Shown here: positions 22,549-32,389 of the stretch, piece by piece
How positions within the stretch are numbered: position 1 is the first letter of the stretch
How the letters are laid out: each line of letters opens with the position of its first letter
Assembly: GCA_023105745.1 (NCBI GenBank)
Contig: JALGQZ010000002.1
Span: 41,771,997-41,835,996, forward strand
Direction of reading: 5' to 3'
From: Austropuccinia psidii
Lineage: Eukaryota > Basidiomycota > Pucciniomycetes > Pucciniales > Sphaerophragmiaceae
DNA length: 64,000 nucleotides
Program-made: the position numbers and the translations under genes
Notes under the pieces: model-generated
What the model was told of the DNA's origin: nothing
What the model saw: the letters and a program-made list of their open reading frames with translations, nothing else
Databases searched by the model: none

Positions 22549-23990
22549 TGTCAGGATGAAACTATGATGAAGGTGTAAATAGGCTAAATACAACTTTATC
22601 TATGTTTGTGACACGGTAAAATAGTTTAAAAAAAGAGTTATAAGGTTTAAAGGATATTTTAATTTAAGATAAAAAGGGCTTTACTATATTTGATATAGTG
22701 GTGGTGAGCGCTGTTGAAAGCCCTGGGTGCAGCTTTATCTGTTGGGTTACAATAATAAAAGACTACAATAATTAAATCTATAGTTATACCTGATTATTAA
22801 CCAAGAGTAAAACTGTTTTTTACAGTTTACTACATAGGTTATTCAAGAGCAGGATGAGGAGATGATTTTGGCTGTGAAAAGCCCTCCTTTTATCCTGAAA
22901 TTGGGGTGGAAAGGCTGCTAGACCTTTCCACGTAGAGGAAGTGAATATTTTTCACTCTCCAGGAAAGGCTTGTGGTTTGCAAACAGCCTGTATACCCTTT
23001 ATTGGGCTCAGATGTGGTTTTGAAACCACATCTGGGCGGTTTTCACCAATACAGGGTGAAAATTTTCATCTGGGGACCTCACAGCCTGATTCTGATGTGT
23101 ATGATGTGTAGAATTCTGTACAGAAACTGTATGGGACCCCAGTATTGGCTGACATATGAGGTATTAAAGTAAAAAAATGCTTCTTTGTCTATTTGACACC
23201 TCATATTCATGATTATGGGATATTATCCCATGGTAAGGCTGTATATGAGAGCAGGTGGGATTTTGACCTTAAACCAGCCATACCTCAGTCAGTTTTTGAG
23301 ATATCATGCTCAAAGTTGGTTCATTGGATAGCCCTGTATGAGCTCTACACAATGGTACCCAATTTGGTATGGTTATCATTGAATATGGCAAAGCTATCCC
23401 ATGTACAAGGCTTTTTTGTACATAGGCGTGGTTTGGGCAAAAGCTGTATTGAGCTTGTTTGCCTCATAACTTCTGTTATAGTTGAGATATGAAGAGGTGG
23501 ATGGCACCATCAGATAGCCCTGATTGTGATATTTCTAAAGATACCCCACTTCAGGTATCCCACACTAAAACTGTGGAAGTTAGATGAGAGGTGAATGTTT
23601 TTGTTCACCCTTATTTGGCCTGAAATTGACCATAACTCCAGTAATATTGGTGATGGCTCAGTTTGGCTGGTACCATTGGATAGCCCTGGCTTAGAGCTTC
23701 ATTTTGAATACCCATTTGATGGGGTTAAGCCTCTCCTTCTAGATTTTAGATGAGAGGTGAAAATTAAGGTTTATGCTCAGCAATAACTTTGAGCAGGAAT
23801 AACTTTGTTATTTCTTGTCCTATGGTGATGAGACTTATATTATCAGAAAGAGGTGAGTTTCCTCTATTTTTTGATACCTTTTGAGCTAATTTGGCTCAGC
23901 TCCATGTTTTGGTGGTATCTTGGCTATACCATTGGTTTATGGTATTTTGGCTGTCATGCTTGTGCTCTGGTTTTGAGTCACAGGCTGACA
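22549..23990 (-). repeat. 5' LTR of element B
   Basis: It is the partner of 12313-13754, with the same length and ~25 differences counted by eye. It ends against AATTT. The primer site lies directly inside it. Confidence 0.95.
22995..23056. repeat. Nested hairpin inside the 5' LTR of B
   Basis: It is the counterpart of 12759-12820. The inner stem is unchanged and the outer stem has one mismatch. Confidence 0.65.
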
Positions 23991-23995
23991 AATTT
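23991..23995 (+). repeat. Target-site duplication of element B, right (AATTT)
   Basis: Exact match to 12308-12312. The element A frame continues directly from here (E-E-F-R-R-I-K-K). Confidence 0.9.
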
Positions 23996-25247
23996 AGAAG
24001 GATAAAAAAAAGGTCATTCAGCTTTTTCTTGGAAGATGGCCAGCTCAAAAGAAGAAATAACCCAAACTCTCAATTGGTGATATCAAGTCAAGAAGCTCAG
24101 AGCTACATTTTAAAGTCACTTCATGAAGACATGGGCCACAGAAGGGAAAATGAAACTTATAGAAGAATTAAAGCCTGATTTTGGTGGGAAGTAATGAAGA
24201 AATCAGCCAAGAAATGGGTTCAATCTTGCATGGCCTGCCAAAAGAGAAGTCAAAAGTTACAAAGGGAACAAGGAAAGTCTACAGCAACATCAACAATATC
24301 TGAGAGGGTCAGTATGGATGAAATCCATATCAAATCTGGAAGATGGAAGTATAAGGTTGTGGCCAGAGCTGATTTTTCAGGATGGCCAGAAAAGTTGGAC
24401 TAGTCAAATTAACAGAAAAAGCAGTTGCAGAATGGTTCACCTCAGAATGGATATGTAGGTATGGCTCACCAAAATAAGTAACTGTTGATGGGGGCCCAGA
24501 GTTTGGAAATGAATTTCAAGATGCAGTAAAGAGAGCAGGATCAAGGAACAGAGTCATCACACCCTATTACCCAGAGTCTCAAGGAATGGTTTAAAGGGGC
24601 CACTCAAAGATGCACTAATCAAGATGTGTGGGTAAAATGGAGGAAAATGGAAAAAATATCTACCACTAGCTACATTGGCTGACAGAATATCCACTAAAAG
24701 AACAACTGGTTTCCCACCATTTAATCTCCAGTCTGGACAACTACCAGTGTTACCAATTGACATTGAAACCAAACCTTTTTAGCAGTAGAATGGCACAAAA
24801 TATCCACAAATGAGGAATTATTGGAAGCCAGAGCTAAAAAAAATTGAAGGAAAATAAGAAATGAGAAGGAAAGCAGCAGAAAAACTCCAAAAATCAAGGG
24901 AGGACTCAATAAAATTTTGGGATAGAAGAATGGCACACCAACTAAGATCACCACTTAATGCAGGAGATTTGATCCTGGTTTGCAACAAAGAAATAGAATC
25001 TAATTGGGGGCTACTTTTCAAAAACAAATGGAATGGGCCATACAGATTAATCAGAAAAATAAACAATGGACCATATGAACTTGAGGAGCTTGATGGAATA
25101 GAATTAGTAAGAAGATTTTCAGCATCTCAAGTCAAGAGGCTTTACCCAAGAGGAGAGTTGATAATCACAAAAAAAGACACAGAAGAAGAACAAAGTGAAG
25201 AATATGAATCAATAAATAATGAAGAGGTATTTGAGGAGACCACATAA
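23996..25247 (+). pseudogene. Integrase of element A
   Basis: It begins with the zinc module (H-E-D-M-G-H-R, then C-M-A-C-Q-K-R-S near 24230). The catalytic core follows, with M-D-E-I-H-I (first Asp), a frameshift near 24400, and T-V-D-G-G-P-E-F near 24485 (second Asp). At Y-Y-P-E-S-Q-G-M-V the codon that should give the catalytic Glu is TAA (about 24592-24594). The middle is badly decayed. The C-terminus is open again at 24861-25247 with D-R-R-M-A-H, N-G-P-Y-R-L (GPY/F module) and an acidic tail. It is the second half of the polyprotein interrupted at 12312. Confidence 0.88.
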
Positions 25248-25290
25248 TCAGAAGAAGAATAGGGAACTCTCACCTGGAATTCTGGGGACA

Positions 25291-25310
25291 GAATGAAATG
25301 GGGAGTGGCA
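25291..25310 (+). other. Polypurine tract of element A
   Basis: GAATGAAATGGGGAGTGGCA is purine-rich and lies between the integrase tail and the 3' LTR. Confidence 0.6.
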
Positions 25311-26366
25311 TTTGGTATTCCATACCATTTTTTCACCAGGCTCAAGCTCATAGTACCCCATAACAGCAGTAAATCCAGCGTACAGGCAGACTTACACTCA
25401 AATTTTACATGAAAAGGTCAATTTTACAGCAAGAAGCTGGATTTAAATCATAAAACCATGGGACAGGCACCAAAGGGCAGTGTATGTGTTTAAAGAAATT
25501 ATTCAATTTCATTATGCATGTGTAAAAATCAAGTTACATATAGTCAATTAGTTACAACAAATAAGGTAGCACCCTTTAAATTACACACCCCACCCAGCTT
25601 TACACCCCCTTATAGCCACAGGACTCATGCAGCAAGAAAAGCACACCTGCATGAATTACACAGAAACCTAGCACTCAACATATAAAAGTCACATGATGCA
25701 AAGCTCAACTCCATGGAATTCCTGAAAGTCATTTAAAACACAGCCACAGGAGAACCTTATCTTTTCTCCACAGTAACCCCATTTGAAACCTTAAAACAGA
25801 ATCAGAATTATTTACACCACTAATCACCTCATAAAAACCAAAAATAGTTACAACAGGCTGAATGCAGTACACACTTATAATTAAATCTCAACAACATGAC
25901 TATGCACAGCATGTGTCAAACTAAAAAAAATTACATCATATCATACACAATAGTAAATTCATCAGTGCAAGAAATTATGACCTGACTTCATTTAAAGTTC
26001 AAAAGAAGAAACACAGACAGGACACCTTCATAAACTACACAGCCACTTCTACCAAGCCTCAAAGTGACATGTGCAAAGGAAATACAAGGTCATCATGTGA
26101 TACTGCACCCACCAACAGCATATCATATGACAGAAAGAATGCTATTCACAAGAAAAAATCCTCAACCAAAATTAAATCACCTCATGCATCCAAGGGAAAC
26201 CCAAGAATATCACATCATAATTAGTTCACCAAAAGCCCATCATGTGATGAATGGAGGCTGTGCAGAGAAAAAAATATCACCAAAACTTAAATTACCTGAC
26301 CCATGCAAGAAAAGTCCTCACCAAAAATAAAGTCACATGATGGACTCAAGAGGAATTAAAGTGGAG

Positions 26367-26443
26367 AAAGACAGCTCCCATGGAGGGCCCCCTGGGCTCC
26401 CAAAAGGTATAAATAGAGGGGCTCTCTCCCCCCAAATTTCAAA
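26367..26443 (+). promoter_or_regulatory. LTR core promoter (TATA box 26408-26415), element A
   Basis: Same block as 17197-17273 without a visible change over ~77 bp, including TATAAATA and the C-run downstream. Confidence 0.6.
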
Positions 26444-26527
26444 ATTTCCCCCATGCACAGGAGGAGGAAAGGAATAATTAATCCCTCACCTGGGAGGTAG
26501 TCCAGTATATTATAGTAAGTTTACTTA

Positions 26528-26643
26528 CCCAGTAGCTAAGCTCAGTGGAAGTATATTGTTAAAGATTGCCCAGTAGCTAAGCTCAGTGGAAGTATAGTGT
26601 TAAAGATTGCCCAGTAGCTAAGCTCAGTGGAATTCTATTATTA
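26528..26643 (+). repeat. 41-bp tandem repeat in A LTR (three units)
   Basis: Units start at 26528, 26569 and 26610. The solo LTR has only two. Confidence 0.85.
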
Positions 26644-27301
26644 TTAAAATAAAGAATAAAATTATCCAGTACCCAAGATTAGCATTATTAATCTATTAAA
26701 CTATTTTATCCAGTAAGATTAACACCATTTATCAAGACTTAAAATTGACTTGCCCCTTTAAAGATACAATATCAAAGAATCTCACCTCTTAAATCTAACA
26801 AATGCAATTTTGTTTTATCATTAAACACTGTTAAAAAAATAATAACAGAACTTTAAAAATTATTTTACTCTATTATAGCTTTAACTTGACAAAATTGCCT
26901 TCATCAACACTCATCAAATTTTCAAGAACACCTTAAATAGCACATCTTACCAAATTTATCACCAAGAAGAAACCACTCACCCCAATTTCACTAAAAACTC
27001 AAAATTATACAGAGAAGTGTTTTATTAAAATCTCAAATTCAACCAAAATCACTAACATTATTTTTCATATTATATATTGAATATGTCTCATCTGAGACTT
27101 CTTAATTTTGTCTTCTGCAGTTGTAAAGCTACTTACTAATTTCATTTTTAGTTTGTGAGCTCCAAGGAAGATTTTTTCCAGTATTTTAGGAGGGGCAGAC
27201 AATACACCATTGCCACCCTTGGTTACAGGAGCTATTAGCAATTCAAAACTAGTTACCTGTGATTTCCCCCTCCAGGTACTGTTTCATTTTAATCCCACAC
27301 C

Positions 27302-28256
27302 ATGTATTGGTTCTTTGGAGATTACATCCCCTCTGAGTTGAATGCTAGCTTAAAAGCAGCTGAATGGGATCTTTTATACAACATCTATATTCCATTTCTA
27401 ATGATCGGTTTAAAAATGCCATTAGATGAAAACAATTACCCCAATATGCAAAGAAAATGGGTAAATAAGAAGACCTTTCAAATGTAATAATGAAGAATAC
27501 ATTCCATTTGATTAGTGCTATCATCATTTCAACAAGCTTGACTGTTTCAATGGATGATGCACCTGCATTTTTTGAGAATCAGAAAAAAATTCATCTGTCC
27601 AATCAACAACTGTTCCCAAAAAAGAAAAGTATAACAAATAATCATTTTTCTGATCATATTCCAGAACTCTTCCACTGATGGGGCCCACCACAAGCCTCAG
27701 CCAAAAGGGGGTATGAGCACTTCATTGAAGTATTTGCAAATATGCCAACAAATAACAAAATATGTACATTAATTAATACGAGAAGAATATTCAAATTGAT
27801 GCTACACTTGAGCTGAATAAGACTAAATTCATGTAGCTCTAAATAGATGATATAGATAAAACCTTACTTTAAGATATCTGTTGATGTTACAGCCTTTCTG
27901 TTCTCCTGAAATCCCCATTGGCCCCATGTGAAATAAGACAGCTTTTTGAATCACAGCCTCCTTCCCTTTTCAATCACCAAAAACATAATAAATGGCTCCA
28001 CCATGACCAACAAATTTATGATTCCCTGGTTGAGTACTTACAGAATTTTCATTCAACAATGGAAGTAGTTGCACGGATCAGCTTAGACACTACCATAAAA
28101 TCCACAAGTCATCCCACTTCAAGAATTTTTTCATCTTGGTATTTTCCATTTTCAAACATTAATATCAGCAAAAATATATATTCAACTGAAACCAAAAATT
28201 TCATAGATAGTGTGATGTTTTCTGAAGGGAAACTCATGACAATTTGTTATTATTAA
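27302..28256 (+). pseudogene. Transposon-encoded protein remnant (possibly CACTA/TNP2-associated)
   Basis: Three open stretches (27302-27487, 27490-27678 and 27918-28256), broken by stops, read as one decayed protein. It has an aromatic N-terminal part (F-F-G-D-Y-I-P), an amphipathic middle, then N-N-H-F-S-D-H-I-P-E-L-F-H followed after a stop by W-G-P. The order H-x3-H-I-P-E ... W-G-P resembles the conserved region found downstream of the catalytic core in CACTA/TNP2-type transposon proteins of fungi and plants (DUF4218-like). The match is by eye only and I am not sure of it. It starts right at the end of the A LTR, so A may have inserted in or next to it. Confidence 0.35.
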
Positions 28257-28740
28257 TAGCATTTTTAAAGTCTCTGATTGATCTTTCATGCTGAAAAATA
28301 GTTTTCTGATCTTAAGAACTTTGAAGATTGATCTAAAATTCTTACTAGATTGGCCTCATCTCAATATTTATGAAACTGTTGGTTTTGATGATGGACACTT
28401 TTTATATCTGAAGAAGAAATAGAAGTTCAATGTGGATTGCATGATAACAAAGTGATATCATGTGGACTGCTTGTAATGATCAAACTCTTATTTCATGATA
28501 TTTAGTATATTATTTTGGTTGACGATATAGTGTTACAATAAATCAATTATCTCATCTTCATTAGGAATCTCACTAAAGAGATAACTGCCTCAACATTTCT
28601 TAGCTGTAAATTCCCATTTCAATCAATAGAACCCATTAGTTCACATGGAAACAAATTAATTATCATTTTGACATTGGGTATGGTGTAAATAAGCTGATTT
28701 CAATGATCATATTACACACTCACATATTGCAGTGTATAAT
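28257..28740. other. AT-rich stretch, possibly decayed tail of the transposon protein
   Basis: No open frame of note. Short protein-like blocks on the plus strand suggest that the coding remnant to the left continued here, but nothing can be named. Confidence 0.3.
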
Positions 28741-29155
28741 GGGGCTCCACCTGTGACACCCACAAATTTTCAATCCCCCTCTAAATTTATCCCATACATG
28801 CTTTTGCCTTTGTGTGCATGTTACACTTAAGAACAGGAACCTACACCCACAGCATCTGGCGGCAGCCTCCACCTGTGTCACACACTAATTTTCAAACTTC
28901 CCAAAATTAAGCCTTCACATTCTTTTTCCTTTGTGTTTGCATGTCACACTTACGCACACCACCCACACCTTCATCATTGTGCAGCTTCCTCCACCCATCT
29001 CACACCCAAATTGTCAAACCCACTCAAACTTAAGCATGCACATGCTTTTCCCTTTGTGTGCATGTCACACTTATACACCTGCACCCCCAGAATTTTGTGG
29101 CTGGCTCCATCAGTGTGACACACTTGTTGTCAATCCTGCTCATGCCCAGTGGTTT
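28741..29155 (+). repeat. ~120-bp tandem repeat (about 3.5 units)
   Basis: CTCCACC-type starts occur at 28745, 28867, 28989 and 29105. Each full unit has TGTGTCACACAC-like sequence, then AATTTTCAA, CTTTTCCTTTGTGTGCATGTCACACTTA, and a run of CACCCACA. The unit is C-rich on the plus strand, unlike its surroundings. Confidence 0.85.
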
Positions 29156-29170
29156 TATGGATGACCTGGG

Positions 29171-29193
29171 GAAGTAACACACCCCTCCTCTAC
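29171..29193 (-). other. Possible polypurine tract and LTR edge of element D
   Basis: On the minus strand GTAGAGGAGGGG is followed by TGTGTTACTTC. This looks like a polypurine tract and a TG terminus, but the terminus does not match the LTR at 34496-35319 (TGTCAGGG), so the assignment is weak. Confidence 0.3.
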
Positions 29194-29439
29194 ATCAAGA
29201 CTGGTTGAATGACCTTCTTGATGTGTGTGAAAACAGGTGGGTCTTGTGTTATTTTTAGAAACCTTTGGCTGATTGTGGGAGGATCAGGGGGGATGAATCT
29301 CAGTTGAAGGCACAGTGGAACCAATATTGGTGGATGTCACAGGATTTGGTGTAAGACCAGAGTGTGAGGTGTGCTCAATTTTTGCTTTATTTTTGCTTCA
29401 TGTGAATTAAATTTATGGCAATTGATGTGACATTTACTC

Positions 29440-30174
29440 TGGTGGTATAGGCAAATTTAGCCAGAGGGAGCCAGTTGTGCCAGTCATCTTGATGGTAACT
29501 GACATATATCCAGAAATACTGTTCTAGAATCTGCTTTACCCTATCTGTCAGTCCATCTGTTTCAGCATGAAATGAAGCTGAAAGATCTCTTGATATCTTG
29601 AGCTGGGGACATAATTGGGTCCAGAATGTTCAAAAAAGAAACCTCTATCAATAACAATACTGATTAGAAGGCCATGTTTGGAAAAGACATGGATGATGAA
29701 GATTTGATCTAAGTCCAGGGAAGTAATTTTTGAATATGTTGGAATAAACATTGCCATTTTTGAGAATCTGTCCACAACTACTAATATTCAATCAAAGTTT
29801 CTTGATAGTGGCAATTGAGTGATGCAGTCTATCAATAAGGGATTCCAAGGAGAAGATGGAATTTGAAGAGGCGTGAGTAATCCAAACTTCTTATGGGGAA
29901 TATCCTTGTTTCTTGAGTATTTCTGACATGAGAACACATAGTAATTCATGATTTGATTCTTTCCAGCCCAATGAAAATCCCTGTTGATGAGATTGAGGGG
30001 TTTCTCCTGGCCAGGATGGCCAGACAATGGTTCATCATGATGCTTTTGAGAAAAGTCCAATTGAATTTCATGATTTCTTGGAATAACTACTCTATCTTTG
30101 AATAATAATAGCTTAGCTTGAGGTTCAAGAAAGTAATCTGAGACTGATTCACCTCTTACTATTTTATTGAGCAC
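29440..30174 (-). pseudogene. Integrase of element D
   Basis: Frame 30174-29788 holds the zinc module (H-H-D-E-P-L-S-G-H-P-G, then S-C-Q-K-Y-S where the usual second Cys is Tyr). Frame 29775-29548 holds M-D-R-F-S-K-M-A-M-F-I-P from the catalytic core and V-I-D-R-G with the second Asp. The text continues past a shift to H-A-E-T-D-G-L-T-D-R-V near 29555, where Asp stands in place of the catalytic Glu. It fades near 29440, so the GPY/F module and any chromodomain are absent. Confidence 0.8.
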
Positions 30175-30179
30175 TTTTT

Positions 30180-31635
30180 TATAATATTTGTCTTTCCATA
30201 CTATTTAAATTTGGTCAACTAAAGCAGAGAACATTTCTACATTGATTGATAAAAATCTTGATTCTTGAATTTCATCTTGCTTGAGAACTTGATGGAAGTT
30301 TTGAGGATTCTTTCTGATGAAATACACCCCCCTCTCTTGGTAAAAATTGTCTCACTGTGATAAGGAATCTGGTAAAATGGCTAGCCTTCCTAGGCAATAT
30401 GTGATAGCTAAATGAAACTCAGAGAACAATCTAGCCCAGTGGGCTTGACAACAAATAAGTACTTTAGAAGACATAAAATATTGAAGAGAGGAATGGTCTT
30501 TCAAAACATCCAAAAAATGAGAAAGAGAAAGAAGAAAAGCTCTCCAGAACCTGAGAGCCCAAACTATTCCAAGGAGTTCCTTTTAATGACCTTCATAGTT
30601 GAGCTCAGTTGGAAGAAGCTTGCAGCTATCAAATGTAATGGGATTTTTTCCTGAGTCATTAACCTGACTCAGTACAGCATCCAAGGCATAATCAGAGGAA
30701 TAAGTCTCTAAAATAGTTGGTAGAGAAGGATAGGAGCAGTGGTGAAGGCTTTTTTGAGTATTTGAAACTGACTAAGAGCCTTCTAATTGAAGATGAAGGG
30801 AGAATCTTTTAAGGAGGGAAGTGAGAGCAGTAATTTCTTGGAATAATTGTTAATGAAATAATGATAAAAGTTGGGAAAGCCAAGAAATGATTGGAGGGTC
30901 TTGATGCTCTTGGGCTGAGGCCAATTGAGGATTTGATTAACCTTTTAAGAATACATCTTTAGGACATCACTTGAAAAAACATAGCCCAAATATTCTACGC
31001 TTGAGGTATGGAATACACACTTTGAGGCTTTATCAAACAGATTATTGTTCCTCATTCTTTGGAGGACAGAGGCCACATGTTTCAAATGTTCCTCCTCAGA
31101 ACTAGAAAATACCATAATATCATCTAAGTATTCTACAAGAAAAATATCCAAGAAATCTGAAAAGATATCATTTAAAAGATCTTGGAATGAAGCAGGAGAA
31201 TTGGTAAAGCCAAATTGTATAACCAAATACTCAAAAATACCATTTTTGGCTCTAAAGACAGTTAAGTTCTCATTCCCCTCTTTAATTCTAAGGAAATTAT
31301 AAGCACCATGCAAATCTATCTTGGAAAGGATAGTGAGAAGATGGTTCATTTGAGGAAAAGGATAACTGTTCTCCCTAGTGACAGCATTGAGTTTGCATTC
31401 ATTAACACAAAAACAAAGGCCACCATTGTTTTCCTTGACAAGAAGGACAAGAGCTTGGTCTGATTAAGCCTTTCACTACATTCTCTGAAATGGAGGCCTG
31501 CATTGTTTCTGATTGATGATTTGATAAAGAGTAGATAAAACCAACTGTAGGTAAAACACCCTCCAGTTTGATATGGTGATCACAGGCACAGTGTGGAGGA
31601 AGTTTCTCTGCCTTAACCCTTGAGAATGAATCCAA
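30180..31635 (-). pseudogene. Reverse transcriptase and RNase H of element D
   Basis: Frame 31635-31402 carries the segment before the RT fingers (P-P-H-C-A-C-D-H-H-I-K-L-E-G). Frame 31349-30945 carries K-I-D-L-H-G-A-Y (first catalytic Asp), Q-F-G-F-T-N-S-P-A-S-F and Y-L-D-D at residues 74-77 (31119-31130), so the active site is intact. After 30945 the connection and RNase H can be followed only in fragments through several stops (A-F-T-T-A-P-I-L near 30750) down to about 30180. Confidence 0.85.
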
Positions 31636-31639
31636 TCTC

Positions 31640-32389
31640 TTGTGATAAACAGGAGGGAATACCTTCAGAATGGTTTCAATTTCTTCAAGCTCTTCTTACT
31701 CATCCCACTTCTCCTCTAGGGAGGAATGAAAGGATAAAGGAGGAAGGTCAATATCCTCTTGAAAGAGATGAAGTGAAGATATAGCAAAATCTTCTCCAAA
31801 AGGTTTTATCTCTTTAAAGACTTCCTCTCTAGATGGAATGATGGGAGGTATATGGACAGAAGAAGGAAGGGAAGGTGTCTTGCGTTCAACCAGAGCAACA
31901 ATGCTTACAGCAGTAGAAAATTTATGACTAGTAAAAGAAATAATTCCACTAGAATCCTTTTGACTAGATTAATAGGTGATAAATCCATTTTTCCAATAAA
32001 TAATGGTATTAAAATGGTAAAGGAAATAATAGCCCAATATTGAGTCTTCTCCCTTGGGGGAATCTATGATATAAAAGTCCCATTCAAAGCTTTGAAAGGA
32101 AGGAAAATCAACAAACCACTTGGTATAATGGGTGATGAACAAGGAAGTGTACTCATTTGAATACAAAATGAAAAGGAGAACCTTTTCAGGGAGCTCTTAC
32201 ATGGTCAATGAGTACTCGAGAACAAAACTATTTGCAATAAATGAGTTTTTAGCACCAAAACCAATGAGAATACTATGAAAAATCTCAGAGACAGAAGAAA
32301 AAATAAGAAATTTTGAAGATTCCTTGACACTGGTATTCAGAGTGCACAATTTTGCTCTTGAAGGAAATAAGTTAGAACCATTAAACACA
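31640..32389 (-). pseudogene. Protease region of element D
   Basis: Two short frames (32388-32197 and 32166-31969) read as a decayed aspartic protease. The active-site triplet that should be D-S-G or D-C-G reads G-F-G-A-K near 32260. The second frame has the conserved end D-S-P-K-G-E-D-S-I-L-G. The linker to RT (31960-31640) is full of stops. It is catalytically dead. Confidence 0.65.

Larger units (their letters stand above)
12313..23990 (-). mobile_element. Complete Ty3/gypsy retrotransposon B (11,678 bp, nested in A)
   Basis: Both LTRs are 1442 bp, start TGTCAG and end CTGACA, and flank an interior with gag, protease, RT, RNase H, integrase and chromodomain-like tail in Ty3/gypsy (chromovirus-like) order on the minus strand. 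The element is bounded by AATTT on both sides and interrupts the element A polyprotein between RNase H and integrase. By eye the LTRs differ at about 25 positions (~1.7%) with no net length change, so insertion was fairly recent compared with A. Its pol is interrupted by a solo LTR (16154-18122). Several stops, a 1-base deletion and a mutated RT active site make it inactive. Confidence 0.95.
1..27300 (+). mobile_element. Ty3/gypsy LTR retrotransposon A (5' end outside window, interrupted by B)
   Basis: A long plus-strand element read from its parts in order: retropepsin (194-1003), a Trp-rich accessory region (to 3304), a non-coding spacer, reverse transcriptase and RNase H (10447-12312), integrase (23996-25247), a purine-rich tract and a 3' LTR (25311-27300). 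The order protease-RT-RNase H-integrase is that of Ty3/gypsy elements. The coding sequence stops at 12312 and resumes at 23991-23996 in the same frame once element B and one AATTT duplication are set aside, so both halves belong to one element. The 5' LTR is not in the window. Stops and frameshifts in every domain make it inactive. The ~7-kb gap between protease and RT is unusually long and may hide further old insertions. Confidence 0.8.
25311..27300 (+). repeat. 3' LTR of element A
   Basis: It aligns along its length with the solo LTR at 16154-18106. The start reads TTTGGTATTCC where the solo copy has TGTGGTATTCC, so the canonical TG is mutated. It stops at CCCACAC (27300) and lacks the final ~16 bases of the solo copy. 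It contains the TATA box at 26408-26415 and three 41-bp units. Its orientation and place after the A integrase identify it as the A 3' LTR. Confidence 0.8.

Noticed and set aside
12313..23990. Repeat-induced point mutation as the cause of the stops in element B
   Set aside because: The stops and missense changes I examined (for example GAG to TAG, a Ser codon to TGA, GAT to GGT) are mostly not C-to-T or G-to-A.
28931..29164. Two overlapping His/Cys-rich frames
   Set aside because: They are generated by the ~120-bp tandem repeat.
29171..29193. Confident 3' LTR boundary of element D
   Set aside because: The purine tract is good, but the TGTGTTAC terminus does not match the right-hand LTR start TGTCAGGG, so it is kept only as a weak feature.
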